Notes: a model not told the origin generated them from the letters alone. A stretch of 6,688 nucleotides of DNA from an uncultured Bacillota bacterium (GCA_905208455.1 CAJLPK010000085.1:1-6688); one strand, 5' to 3'; numbered from the stretch's first letter, positions 1 to 5,743 are shown. Made by a program: numbers and translations.

Positions 1-1
1 C

Positions 2-280
2 CCTGCTGCCTGCCGCTGCCAGGCAAAGCAGCCGTGCAGCCTACAGCCGTCCAGAGCGCAGCTGATAGCATCCATCGCCAAAGAGGAAATGGGCATTGCC
101 GATCTGTTGGCTGCGGAAGCGCAGCGGCTGATGAGAGGGTCCCAGGCCGCGGCCGCAGGGGAGATGATGGCGGTGGGCCAATCCGTGCGCCAGACGCTGG
201 AAGCGATCATTGATTTGGAGCATGTGTTGCTGGAAAAGCTGGAGCTGACGCTGGGAGAATGTATGCTGCATATGCAATGA
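2..280 (+). CDS. Small protein of unknown function, 3' end only (5' end outside window)
   Basis: The frame is open from the left edge to a TGA at 278-280, giving 92 visible residues. An internal ATG at 89 follows AAAGAGGAA with no spacer, so I take it as an internal Met and not the start. The first visible residues are Cys-rich (ACRCQ then KQPCS). After them comes a helical segment beginning QLIASIAKEEMGIADLLAAE, with a later part reading SVRQTLEAIIDLEHVLLEKL. From memory this pattern (ASIAxEExGxAxLLxAE ... SVRxTLxxII) resembles small Firmicute proteins of unknown role, sometimes found as C-terminal segments of collagen-like or spore-surface proteins. That link is only an impression. There is no signal peptide or membrane segment in the visible part. 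Codon use is GC-rich at third positions, like the neighbouring genes, which supports a real gene. Transcription probably ends at the terminator at 345-384. Confidence 0.6.
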   Translation, partial: PAACRCQAKQPCSLQPSRAQLIASIAKEEMGIADLLAAEAQRLMRGSQAAAAGEMMAVGQSVRQTLEAIIDLEHVLLEKLELTLGECMLHMQ

Positions 281-322
281 TGGCAAAATTGTGTCTATTC
301 ATACAACGCCGGCAAAGGCTGG

Positions 323-345
323 TATGCTGGGCCAAAAACAGCATA
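323..345 (+). other. Hairpin just upstream of terminator
   Basis: TATGCTG (323-329) pairs perfectly with CAGCATA (339-345) around a 9-nt loop. It sits directly before the terminator stem of the first gene, so the transcript would end in two tandem hairpins. It has no U-tract of its own on the plus strand beyond what the next hairpin uses. It could stabilise the 3' end, or it could be chance. Confidence 0.35.
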
Positions 346-384
346 AAAAAGAGCAAGGGGCGCTGCTTCCCTTGCTCTTTTTTT
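345..384 (+). terminator. Factor-independent terminator, possibly bidirectional
   Basis: GAGCAAGGG (351-359) pairs with CCCTTGCTC (369-377) around a 9-nt loop. A six-A run (345-350) lies on the left and a seven-T run (378-384) on the right. The plus-strand reading terminates the small gene ending at 280. Because the flanks are A-run and T-run, the same element could stop minus-strand transcripts too. Confidence 0.85.
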
Positions 385-460
385 AAGATCCGGGCAAAAT
401 GTTTTAGATTTTAGCCAACCGCATACCATAATTTACCGGTATGCTTATGCCGTGGAAAGG

Positions 461-483
461 AAAGGAGGTGCCCCATGGGTTAG
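461..483 (+). other. Strong Shine-Dalgarno followed by a start-stop minimal ORF (Met-Gly-stop)
   Basis: AAAGGAGGTG (461-470) is an almost complete complement of the 16S 3' end. It is followed at a short distance by ATG (475-477), GGT and TAG (481-483). The reading frame would encode only two residues. It overlaps the palindrome CCCATGGG (472-479), which could fold over the start codon. It may be a chance match, an unannotated RNA structural element, or a regulatory leader on which a ribosome binds but makes almost nothing. Confidence 0.3.
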
Positions 484-530
484 CCAAACGGACATAACCA
501 AAAAAGAGCTCCCAAAGAAAAAAGTGTAAA

Positions 531-768
531 TTGATTTCTGCCGTAACGGGGCAGAGAATGAAATAGAAGCGCTGGGGGAAGGGGAAGCCCCCGCTTTCAG
601 CGCAGGGCTGTAACGGCCCGTATGTTGGCAAAGACCAACCCCAGCGGCAACGCAGCGCCGGCCGGACAGCCGGCGGCGGATTTAACAGCCGCCCGCCTCT
701 GTGCGCGGTACATAGATGACAGGTAAGACACAGGCAGACAAAAGCCATCCGGTTTCGGATGGCTTTTT
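531..768 (+). ncRNA. Candidate structured non-coding RNA ending in its own terminator
   Basis: Successive stem-loops visible by eye are: TCTGCC/GGCAGA (537-542/550-555); GCGCTG/CAGCGC (569-574/598-603) enclosing a G-run/C-run helix; GGGC/GCCC (605-608/616-619); GTTGG/CCAAC (624-628/635-639); CGCCGGC/GCCGGCG (656-662/669-675); GGCGG/CCGCC (675-679/689-693, competing with the previous stem); and a bulged helix closing 695-703 on 729-735. The series ends in a plus-strand terminator (740-768) with no protein gene upstream of it. The sequence does not fit what I remember of RNase P RNA, tmRNA, SRP RNA, 6S RNA or the cobalamin riboswitch, and no gene follows on this strand, so a cis-acting riboswitch is unlikely. 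The 5' end is uncertain and could lie as far left as about 400; no convincing promoter is visible. High GC raises the chance rate of short stems, so this stays a candidate. Confidence 0.4.
740..768 (+). terminator. Factor-independent terminator on the plus strand, without a coding gene upstream
   Basis: AAAAGCCATCCG (740-751) pairs perfectly with CGGATGGCTTTT (756-767) around a GTTT loop, followed by a T-run at 764-768. On the plus strand it would end a transcript from the 385-739 region. On the minus strand it could act as a second, backup stop for typA, since it lies about 50 bases beyond the typA stop codon and the stem is symmetric with A/T flanks. Confidence 0.75.
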
Positions 769-774
769 CGATGG

Positions 775-806
775 AAAAAGAGCACGGCCCAGCGCCGCGC
801 TCTTTT
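775..806 (-). terminator. Terminator of typA
   Basis: AAAAGAGC (776-783) pairs with GCTCTTTT (799-806), and inner CGGC (785-788) pairs with GCCG (794-797) across one A/C mismatch. On the minus strand the stem is followed by a T-run (the A-run 775-779). It begins 9 bases after the typA stop codon. Confidence 0.75.
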
Positions 807-814
807 GTAGAGCG

Positions 815-2638
815 TTATTTGTTTTTGCTCTGCGCACGCAGCCGCGCCGATTTATCCAAAATACGTTTGCGGATACGCAGGCTTTTGGGCGTGACCTCCA
901 AAAGCTCGTCATCTGCCAAAAATTCCAGACAGGCCTCCAGGCTCATCTGCTTGGCTGGCGTCAGGCGCAGCGCATCATCGCTGCCGGAAGCGCGCATATT
1001 GGTCAACTGCTTGCGCTTGCAGACGTTGACGATGATATCCTCCAGCTTGGGGCTCTGGCCCACCACCATGCCCTCGTACACCGCCGTGCCAGGCTCGATA
1101 AACAGCGCGCCGCGCTGCTGGGCGTTGTACAGGCCATAGGCCACGGCATCCCCCGCCTCAAAGGCCACAAGCGAGCCGGTAAAGCGGCGGGTGACCTCCC
1201 CCTTAAAGGGCTGGTAGCTGTCAAACACGGCGTTGAGCACCCCTTCGCCGCGGGTATCCGTCAAAAACTCATTGCGGTAGCCCAAAAGGCCGCGGGTGGG
1301 GATGAGGTATTCCAAGCGCATCCGGCTGCCCTGCTGATGCATCTGCATCATTTCCCCCTTGCGGGCGCTCATCTTCTGCATGATGGTGCCGACGGATTCC
1401 TCCGGCACGTCGATGAGCAAGCGCTCCACCGGCTCATAGGTTTTGCCGTCGATCTGCTTATACAGCACCTTGGGCGTGCTGACGGAAAATTCATACCCCT
1501 CGCGGCGCATCGTCTCGATGAGGATGGAAAGGTGCATTTCGCCGCGGCCGGCCACGCGGAAGGTATCGGTGGTATCGCCGTCCTCCACGCGCAGGGATAC
1601 GTCCTTGAGCAATTCGCGGAACAGGCGGTCCCGGATCTGGCGGGAGGTCACATATTTCCCCTCCTTGCCGGCAAACGGGCTGTCGTTGACGGCAAAGGTC
1701 ATTTCCACCGTCGGCTCTTCGATCTTGACAAAGCTCAGCGCTTCCGGCGTATCCACAGCGGTCACGGTATCGCCGATGGTGATGTCCGTGATGCCGGAAA
1801 GGCAGACGATATCCCCGACTGCGGCGCTTTCCGCAGGCACGCGCTTTAGCCCGTCGATTTGGTATAGGTTTACGATCTTAGCGCGGTACGGCGTATGCTT
1901 TTCGTGGTAATCGCATACCATCACTTCGCTGTTGGCCTGGACGGCGCCGCGCTCGATGCGGCCGATGGCGATGCGGCCTACATAGTCGTTATAGTCGATG
2001 GAGGAAACAAGCATTTGCAGCGGCCCGGCCTCGTCCCCCTCCGGCGCAGGGATATGCTGCAAAATCGTGCGGAACAGCACCTCCAGGTTTTTCCCCTCCA
2101 CATCGTCCGGCTTGTCCGAAGCGGCGCCCGCCCGCCCGGAGCAGTAGAGGATGGGGCTGTCCAGCTGCTCGTCGCTGGCGTTTAGATCCATCAACAGCTC
2201 CAGTACCTCGTCCACGACCTCCTCGATGCGGGCGTCCGCACGGTCGATCTTATTGATGACAATGATGATAGGATGGTTGAGCTCCAGCGCCTTCTGCAAG
2301 ACAAAGCGCGTCTGAGGCATCGGGCCCTCGGCCGCGTCTACCAGCAGCAGGACGCCGTTGACCATCTTCAGGATGCGCTCCACCTCGCCGGAAAAATCGG
2401 CGTGCCCCGGCGTATCCACGATATTGATTTTGGTATCGTGGTAGTGTACGGAGGTATTTTTCGCCAAAATGGTGATGCCGCGCTCCCGCTCCAAATCGTT
2501 GCTGTCCATCACGCGCTCCTCTACGACCTGGTTGTCGCGGTAGATGCCGCCCTGCTTTAACAATTCATCCACCAGGGTAGTCTTGCCGTGGTCAACATGG
2601 GCGATGATGGCGATGTTGCGCAAATCGTTTCTAATCAT
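815..2638 (-). CDS. typA: Ribosome-associated translational GTPase TypA/BipA
   Basis: TypA is a cytoplasmic EF-G-like GTPase that binds the ribosome; in studied bacteria it aids 50S assembly and growth in the cold or under stress. I place the start at the ATG at 2638, giving 607 aa, the usual family length. An AAGGGA Shine-Dalgarno lies 6 nt upstream. An in-frame TTG at 2653 would add five residues but has its SD-like bases too close. All GTPase motifs are visible: G1 AHVDHGKT (13-20), G2 RGITI (53-57), G3 DTPGH (75-79) and G4 NKID (129-132); the G5 loop reads CSGRAG. A beta-barrel domain II and EF-G-like domains follow. The TypA-specific stretch PTRGLLGYRNEFLTDTRGEG and a basic C-terminal domain ending SLRIRKRIL come next. 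The gene is monocistronic, with its own promoter (2729-2756) and terminator (775-806). Confidence 0.97.
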   Translation of the reverse strand: MIRNDLRNIAIIAHVDHGKTTLVDELLKQGGIYRDNQVVEERVMDSNDLERERGITILAKNTSVHYHDTKINIVDTPGHADFSGEVERILKMVNGVLLLVDAAEGPMPQTRFVLQKALELNHPIIIVINKIDRADARIEEVVDEVLELLMDLNASDEQLDSPILYCSGRAGAASDKPDDVEGKNLEVLFRTILQHIPAPEGDEAGPLQMLVSSIDYNDYVGRIAIGRIERGAVQANSEVMVCDYHEKHTPYRAKIVNLYQIDGLKRVPAESAAVGDIVCLSGITDITIGDTVTAVDTPEALSFVKIEEPTVEMTFAVNDSPFAGKEGKYVTSRQIRDRLFRELLKDVSLRVEDGDTTDTFRVAGRGEMHLSILIETMRREGYEFSVSTPKVLYKQIDGKTYEPVERLLIDVPEESVGTIMQKMSARKGEMMQMHQQGSRMRLEYLIPTRGLLGYRNEFLTDTRGEGVLNAVFDSYQPFKGEVTRRFTGSLVAFEAGDAVAYGLYNAQQRGALFIEPGTAVYEGMVVGQSPKLEDIIVNVCKRKQLTNMRASGSDDALRLTPAKQMSLEACLEFLADDELLEVTPKSLRIRKRILDKSARLRAQSKNK

Positions 2639-2659
2639 TTGGTATCCCTTCAAATCCTA

Positions 2660-2715
2660 ACAGGGCAGGGCCCTGTGCGTATCGTGATCGTGAAAAGACC
2701 GTGCGCAAGGCACGG
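2660..2715 (-). promoter_or_regulatory. Two hairpins in the typA 5' leader
   Basis: In the predicted leader of about 80 nt, CCGTGC and GCACGG (2699-2704 / 2710-2715) form a stem with a 5-nt loop. Nearer the gene, ACAGGGC and GCCCTGT (2660-2666 / 2670-2676) form a perfect 7-bp stem with a 3-nt loop. The second hairpin ends roughly 10 bases before the typA Shine-Dalgarno. There is no U-run, so it is not a terminator. A role in translation or mRNA stability is possible but unproven. Confidence 0.4.
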
Positions 2716-2728
2716 ACTTCAAGCATTG

Positions 2729-2756
2729 ATTATACCACGGCATAGGAGAAAGTCAA
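2729..2756 (-). promoter_or_regulatory. typA promoter (sigma-A type)
   Basis: On the minus strand, -35 TTGACT (2756-2751) and a perfect -10 TATAAT (2734-2729) are separated by 16 bp. Transcription would begin near 2722, giving a leader of about 80 nt before the typA ATG. It lies between the merR-type gene's terminator and typA, so typA is expected to be transcribed on its own. Confidence 0.85.
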
Positions 2757-2776
2757 CGTATGCCTGCCTTTTTTGC

Positions 2777-2811
2777 AAAAAAACCGGCGCATAGGAATCT
2801 CCTATGCGCCG
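2777..2811 (-). terminator. Terminator of the MerR-family regulator gene
   Basis: A perfect 12-bp stem, CGGCGCATAGGA (2785-2796) with TCCTATGCGCCG (2800-2811), has a 3-nt loop. On the minus strand it is followed by GG and seven T (the A-run 2777-2783). It starts 8 bases after the regulator's stop codon. Confidence 0.92.
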
Positions 2812-2818
2812 CGCTCTT

Positions 2819-3634
2819 TTATTTTTGGATGGGATAGCAGACCTCTGTCACATAATCTGCCGGGTCCTGTGCCTGGTGCGGGCCGACATGATAGATGTTG
2901 AACATGCTGCCGGCCAAGGCATAGCCATTGTCCTCTATCCATTGCGCTACGGCCTGGTTGACGGGGCCAATCTGTTCATAGCTGCCCTGGAAAACGGCAG
3001 AGGCAAACTGCACCGGCTCTGTCATCTTGAATTTGACATGCTCGGTATCGGGGCAAAGCTCCTTGACCGTCATCTGAATCTCCACATCCACCTGCGATTC
3101 CTTAAACTCCTTGTCGTGGAAAATGGCAAGGGCATAGCAGGGCTGTGCATAGGAAAGAGGGCGGGAGGCGGTTTCCTCCATCAAAAGATGCCAAAGCTGC
3201 CCCTCGTCGGCATAGCTGCGGAGCCGCCCCCGCACACTGGCGACGGGCATAGCGGGAAACTGTTTTAGGGTTACATCGTATTGCATAGAAAAATCATCCT
3301 TTCGGAGCTGAGAAAGGGCGGCATCCAGCAGGCGGATCTGGCGGCTTGTGGACTCAAGCTGGGACTCAAGCGCTGTGCGCTGTGCGCAAAGCCGGGCGCG
3401 GATAGCGTCGGCATCCTCCCCTGTTTGCAAAATTAGGCGGATGCTTTGCAGGCCAAGCCCCATTTCACGGAACGAACGGATCCGGTTGGCACGCGCCAGC
3501 TGGGCCGGGCCATAATAGCGATACCCGCTGTCCGGGTCAGTGTACAGGGGCGTTAGCAATCCAAGCTCATCATAATGGCGCAGCATGCGCACGCTGATCC
3601 TGGACAGTCTGGAAAAATCACCGATTTTCAGCAT
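2819..3634 (-). CDS. MerR-family transcriptional regulator with GyrI-like effector-binding domain
   Basis: A 271-aa regulator of the BmrR type. The N-terminal winged helix-turn-helix is clear: IGDFSRLSRISVRMLRHYDELGLL (split here as residues 4-27), then the wing motif SGYRYY (36-41). A dimerising coiled coil follows at about 80-112. The C-terminal half matches the GyrI-like small-molecule-binding fold and ends with the characteristic YVTEVCYPIQK (261-271). The Glu at 264 is in the position where such proteins often have an acidic residue for cationic ligands. The start ATG has AGGAGG (3651-3646) 11 nt upstream. Proteins of this class sense drugs or lipophilic cations and activate efflux or detoxification genes by untwisting long-spacer promoters. 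No efflux pump is adjacent, so the target is unknown; autoregulation and the GNAT gene upstream are candidates. Ligand specificity cannot be read from the sequence. Confidence 0.93.
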   Translation of the reverse strand: MLKIGDFSRLSRISVRMLRHYDELGLLTPLYTDPDSGYRYYGPAQLARANRIRSFREMGLGLQSIRLILQTGEDADAIRARLCAQRTALESQLESTSRQIRLLDAALSQLRKDDFSMQYDVTLKQFPAMPVASVRGRLRSYADEGQLWHLLMEETASRPLSYAQPCYALAIFHDKEFKESQVDVEIQMTVKELCPDTEHVKFKMTEPVQFASAVFQGSYEQIGPVNQAVAQWIEDNGYALAGSMFNIYHVGPHQAQDPADYVTEVCYPIQK

Positions 3635-3677
3635 AGGTTATTCTTCCTCCTAGGGGAATTGTTTTGAGCTCAGGATG

Positions 3678-3708
3678 AGGATACAGCCTGCCATTGTGTG
3701 AGAGTCAA
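3678..3708 (-). promoter_or_regulatory. Promoter of the MerR-family gene, 19-bp spacer reading
   Basis: On the minus strand, -35 TTGACT (3708-3703) is followed after 19 bp by TATCCT (3683-3678). A 17-bp reading gives the poorer -10 TGTATC (3685-3680). Long 19-20 bp spacers are the hallmark of promoters activated by MerR proteins, so this fits autoregulation. I see no strong dyad in the spacer, which lowers confidence in an operator there. Confidence 0.55.
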
Positions 3709-3753
3709 GAGGAAAAAAGAGAAATCAGCGTACCGGCGCTTGCAGTGAAAGGC

Positions 3754-4185
3754 TCACAGCATTTTTTTGAACCCCTTGGTGATGGTATCGGAAAAGCCCA
3801 TCCTGCGGTACGCCTCGTGCGCGCCAGTGCGCTCTGAGCCGGAGCAGAGCATCATACAGGTGCAGCGGTGCGCCCGGGCGATGCGCTCCAGCTCAGCCAT
3901 CAGCGCCCGCGCTACGCCCTTGCCGCGGGCGGAGGCAGCAGTGACGACGTTTTCCACCACCAGGAACGGATCGCACCGGCCGGTCAGGTCGTAACACAAA
4001 ATGCCCATCATGGTACCTAAGATCTGCCCTTTTTCGCGGGCGACCAGCAGATGGTATGCCGGGTCTGCCAGGATACGGGCGAGCGTTTGCTCCACGAGCG
4101 GTACCTCGGACGGCGTATCCACCAGCTGATCCATCAGCGGCGCCAGCGCGGCCGCATCTTCCGGCCGAGCGCTTTCAATATACAT
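3754..4185 (-). CDS. GNAT-family N-acetyltransferase
   Basis: A 143-aa single-domain GNAT that would transfer the acetyl group of acetyl-CoA to an amine; the substrate is unknown. I start at the ATG at 4185 because AAAGGAGG (4200-4193) lies 7 nt upstream and the protein then begins MYIESARPED, a typical first strand of the fold. An upstream in-frame ATG at 4251 would put the start before the gnd terminator and is unlikely. The acetyl-CoA pyrophosphate loop is clear: VVENVVT (76-82) followed by ARGKGVARAL (86-95), fitting the R/QxxGxG/A pattern. Motif B reads AHEAYRRMGF (122-131). It is cytosolic, with no membrane segment. It lies 69 bp beyond the gnd stop codon, with the gnd terminator in the gap, and 119 bp before the MerR-family gene. 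Expression may depend on read-through from gnd. Confidence 0.92.
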   Translation of the reverse strand: MYIESARPEDAAALAPLMDQLVDTPSEVPLVEQTLARILADPAYHLLVAREKGQILGTMMGILCYDLTGRCDPFLVVENVVTAASARGKGVARALMAELERIARAHRCTCMMLCSGSERTGAHEAYRRMGFSDTITKGFKKML

Positions 4186-4218
4186 GGTTTGTCCTCCTTT
4201 CATCCATCCAATCCATCG

Positions 4219-4246
4219 AAAAAAAGCCGCTGCACCGCAGCGGCTT
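4219..4246 (-). terminator. Terminator of gnd
   Basis: AAGCCGCTGC (4224-4233) pairs perfectly over 10 bp with GCAGCGGCTT (4237-4246) around a 3-nt loop. On the minus strand a seven-T run (A-run 4219-4225) partly overlaps the stem foot. It begins 8 bases after the gnd stop codon and lies just before the GNAT Shine-Dalgarno at 4200-4193. Confidence 0.9.
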
Positions 4247-4254
4247 GGCAAAGC

Positions 4255-5661
4255 TTAGAACCAGTGATGATGGAACACGCCTTCCTCATCCACACGCCGG
4301 AAGGTATGCGCGCCGAAATAATCGCGCTGCGCCTGCAGCAGGTTGGCCGGCAGGTTGGCGGTGCGGAAGCTGTCGTAATACGCCAGCGCAGAGGAGAAGC
4401 ACGGCACGGCAATGCCGCTGAGTGCCGCGGCTGCGACCACGCGCCGCCAGGACGCCTGGCCCTTTTCGATGACCCCGGTGAAGTAGGGGTCGAGCAGCAG
4501 ATTGGAAAGTTCGGGGTTGGCGTCGTAGGCGCGCTTGATCTCGCCCAGGAAGCGGGCGCGGATGATGCAGCCGCCGCGCCACATCAGCGCGATGTCGCCG
4601 TAATGCAGATCCCAGTTGTATTCCTCGGCTGCCTGGTGCAGGATATCAAACCCTTGGGCATACGAACAAATCTTGGAAGCGTACAGGGCCTGCTCGATAT
4701 CGTCGATCAAGGCCTGCTTGTCGCCGGCAAAGGGCTGCACATCGGCCGGCAATACCCGGCTGGCCTCCACACGGTCCTGCTTGGCGGCGGACATGCAGCG
4801 TGCAAAAACAGCCTCCGCCACGGTGGGCGCCGCCACGCCAAGCTCCAAGGATTCCTGGCTGGTCCACTTGCCGGTGCCCTTTTGCCCGGCGCTGTCCAGG
4901 ATGACATCCACCATGGGCTTGCCGGTCTTTTCATCGGTCTGCGTCAAAATATCCGCCGTGATCTCGATCAGATAGCTGTCCAGCACGCCCTGGTTCCATT
5001 TTTTGAAGACCTCGGCCATTTCAGGCGCAGACATGCCGAGCAGCTCGCGCATCAAAAAGTATGCTTCGCAGATCAGCTGCATATCGCCGTATTCGATGCC
5101 GTTGTGCGTCATCTTTACATAATGGCCTGCGCCGTCTGCCCCTACATAATCACAGCACGGCTCGCCATCGGATTTGGCGCAGATGGTGCGGAAAATGGGG
5201 CCGATGGCCTTCCACGCTTCCTGCGTGCCGCCCGGCATGATGCTGGGGCCGTTGAGCGCGCCCTCCTCGCCGCCGGATACGCCGGCGCCCATGTACATGA
5301 GCCCGGCCGCCTCCACCTTTTTGGTGCGGCGGATGGTATCCTTGAAAAAGGAATTGCCGCCGTCAATGATGAGGTCTCCGGGGGAAAGCAGCGGCAGCAG
5401 CTCGTCGATGACAGCATCCACCGCCTTGCCGGCCTGCACCATCAGCATGATGCGGCGCGGCTTTTCCAAAAGGCCGACAAATTCCTCCAGCGTATAGCCG
5501 GGCGTGATGCCCTTTTCAGGCACAGCCTCCACAAACGCTTTGGTTTTGGAAGCAGTTCGGTTATATACAGCGACTTTGAACCCGTTACGCGCCATATTGC
5601 GCACCAGGTTCTGGCCCATCACGGCCAGGCCGATCAGGCCGATTTCACATGTTTCATTCAT
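4255..5661 (-). CDS. gnd: 6-phosphogluconate dehydrogenase, decarboxylating (NADP-type)
   Basis: Converts 6-phosphogluconate to ribulose 5-phosphate and CO2 with NADPH formation, the third step of the oxidative pentose phosphate pathway, in the cytosol. The 468 aa match the long-form enzyme. The Rossmann motif GLIGLAVMGQNL (8-19) is followed by NRT (34-36), the signature of NADP preference. The substrate-binding stretch GAGVSGGEEGALNGPS (125-140) follows. The catalytic segment KMTHNGIEYGDMQ has Lys183 and Glu190 as the general base and acid known for this family, with His186 and Asn187 between. The C-terminal tail RRVDEEGVFHHHW reaches into the partner subunit's active site in this obligate dimer family. 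The ATG at 5661 has AGGAGG (5674-5669) 7 nt upstream. A strong promoter (5710-5739) and a perfect palindrome (5696-5709) lie upstream. The divergent neighbour is a sugar kinase, which could supply the pathway. Confidence 0.98.
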   Translation of the reverse strand: MNETCEIGLIGLAVMGQNLVRNMARNGFKVAVYNRTASKTKAFVEAVPEKGITPGYTLEEFVGLLEKPRRIMLMVQAGKAVDAVIDELLPLLSPGDLIIDGGNSFFKDTIRRTKKVEAAGLMYMGAGVSGGEEGALNGPSIMPGGTQEAWKAIGPIFRTICAKSDGEPCCDYVGADGAGHYVKMTHNGIEYGDMQLICEAYFLMRELLGMSAPEMAEVFKKWNQGVLDSYLIEITADILTQTDEKTGKPMVDVILDSAGQKGTGKWTSQESLELGVAAPTVAEAVFARCMSAAKQDRVEASRVLPADVQPFAGDKQALIDDIEQALYASKICSYAQGFDILHQAAEEYNWDLHYGDIALMWRGGCIIRARFLGEIKRAYDANPELSNLLLDPYFTGVIEKGQASWRRVVAAAALSGIAVPCFSSALAYYDSFRTANLPANLLQAQRDYFGAHTFRRVDEEGVFHHHWF

Positions 5662-5695
5662 GCCAGTCCCTCCTATGTATCACGACTATGAATTG

Positions 5696-5709
5696 CATTG
5701 TCGACAATG
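5696..5709. promoter_or_regulatory. Perfect 14-bp palindrome at the gnd transcription start, candidate operator
   Basis: CATTGTCGACAATG reads the same on both strands. It lies immediately downstream of the gnd -10 box, covering the expected transcription start and first transcribed bases, where a bound dimer would block RNA polymerase. The core TTGTCGACAA has the GT...AC form seen in GntR-family operators, though other repressor families use similar sites. As RNA it could also form a short hairpin, but only with a very tight loop. Confidence 0.55.
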
Positions 5710-5739
5710 AGCATACCCGATTGCAAGGCCGGCTGTCAA
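5710..5739 (-). promoter_or_regulatory. gnd promoter (sigma-A type)
   Basis: On the minus strand, a perfect -35 TTGACA (5739-5734) and -10 TATGCT (5715-5710) are separated by 18 bp. Transcription would start near 5703, inside the palindrome, giving a leader of about 40 nt before the gnd ATG. Confidence 0.75.
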
Positions 5740-5743
5740 GCAA

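Larger units (their letters stand above)
385..770. other. Long intergenic stretch without a convincing protein gene, rich in inverted repeats
   Basis: No open frame here reads like a protein. The longest, on the minus strand (404-748), is rich in Cys, Pro and Trp with no recognisable motif and no good ribosome binding site. The stretch instead holds a hairpin at 421-444 (GCATACC / GGTATGC), a direct repeat of TTAGCCAA (411-418 and 480-487), a strong Shine-Dalgarno followed by a two-codon reading frame at 461-483, a dense series of stem-loops from about 535 to 735, and a plus-strand terminator at 740-768. The best overall reading is a non-coding RNA locus, given separately. Confidence 0.6.

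Noticed and set aside
530..740. Possible cobalamin riboswitch, T-box, RNase P or SRP RNA
   Set aside because: Short resemblances (CTGTAACGG, GCGGTAC) are not accompanied by the conserved cores of those families, and no downstream gene exists on the plus strand for a riboswitch or T-box to control.
404..748. 114-codon minus-strand open frame in the intergenic region
   Set aside because: Composition (Cys, Pro, Trp, Phe clusters) is unlike a folded protein, there is no convincing ribosome binding site, and it runs through the hairpin series and into the plus-strand terminator.
716..1849. Open frame of 377 codons on the plus strand opposite typA
   Set aside because: Antisense shadow of typA; His- and Ala-rich composition, no motif, and its beginning overlaps the tail-to-tail terminators.
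4051..5691. Very long open frame (546 codons) on the plus strand opposite gnd
   Set aside because: It is an antisense shadow of gnd, kept open by GC-rich third positions. It has no recognisable domain and no ribosome binding site, and gnd itself is unambiguous.
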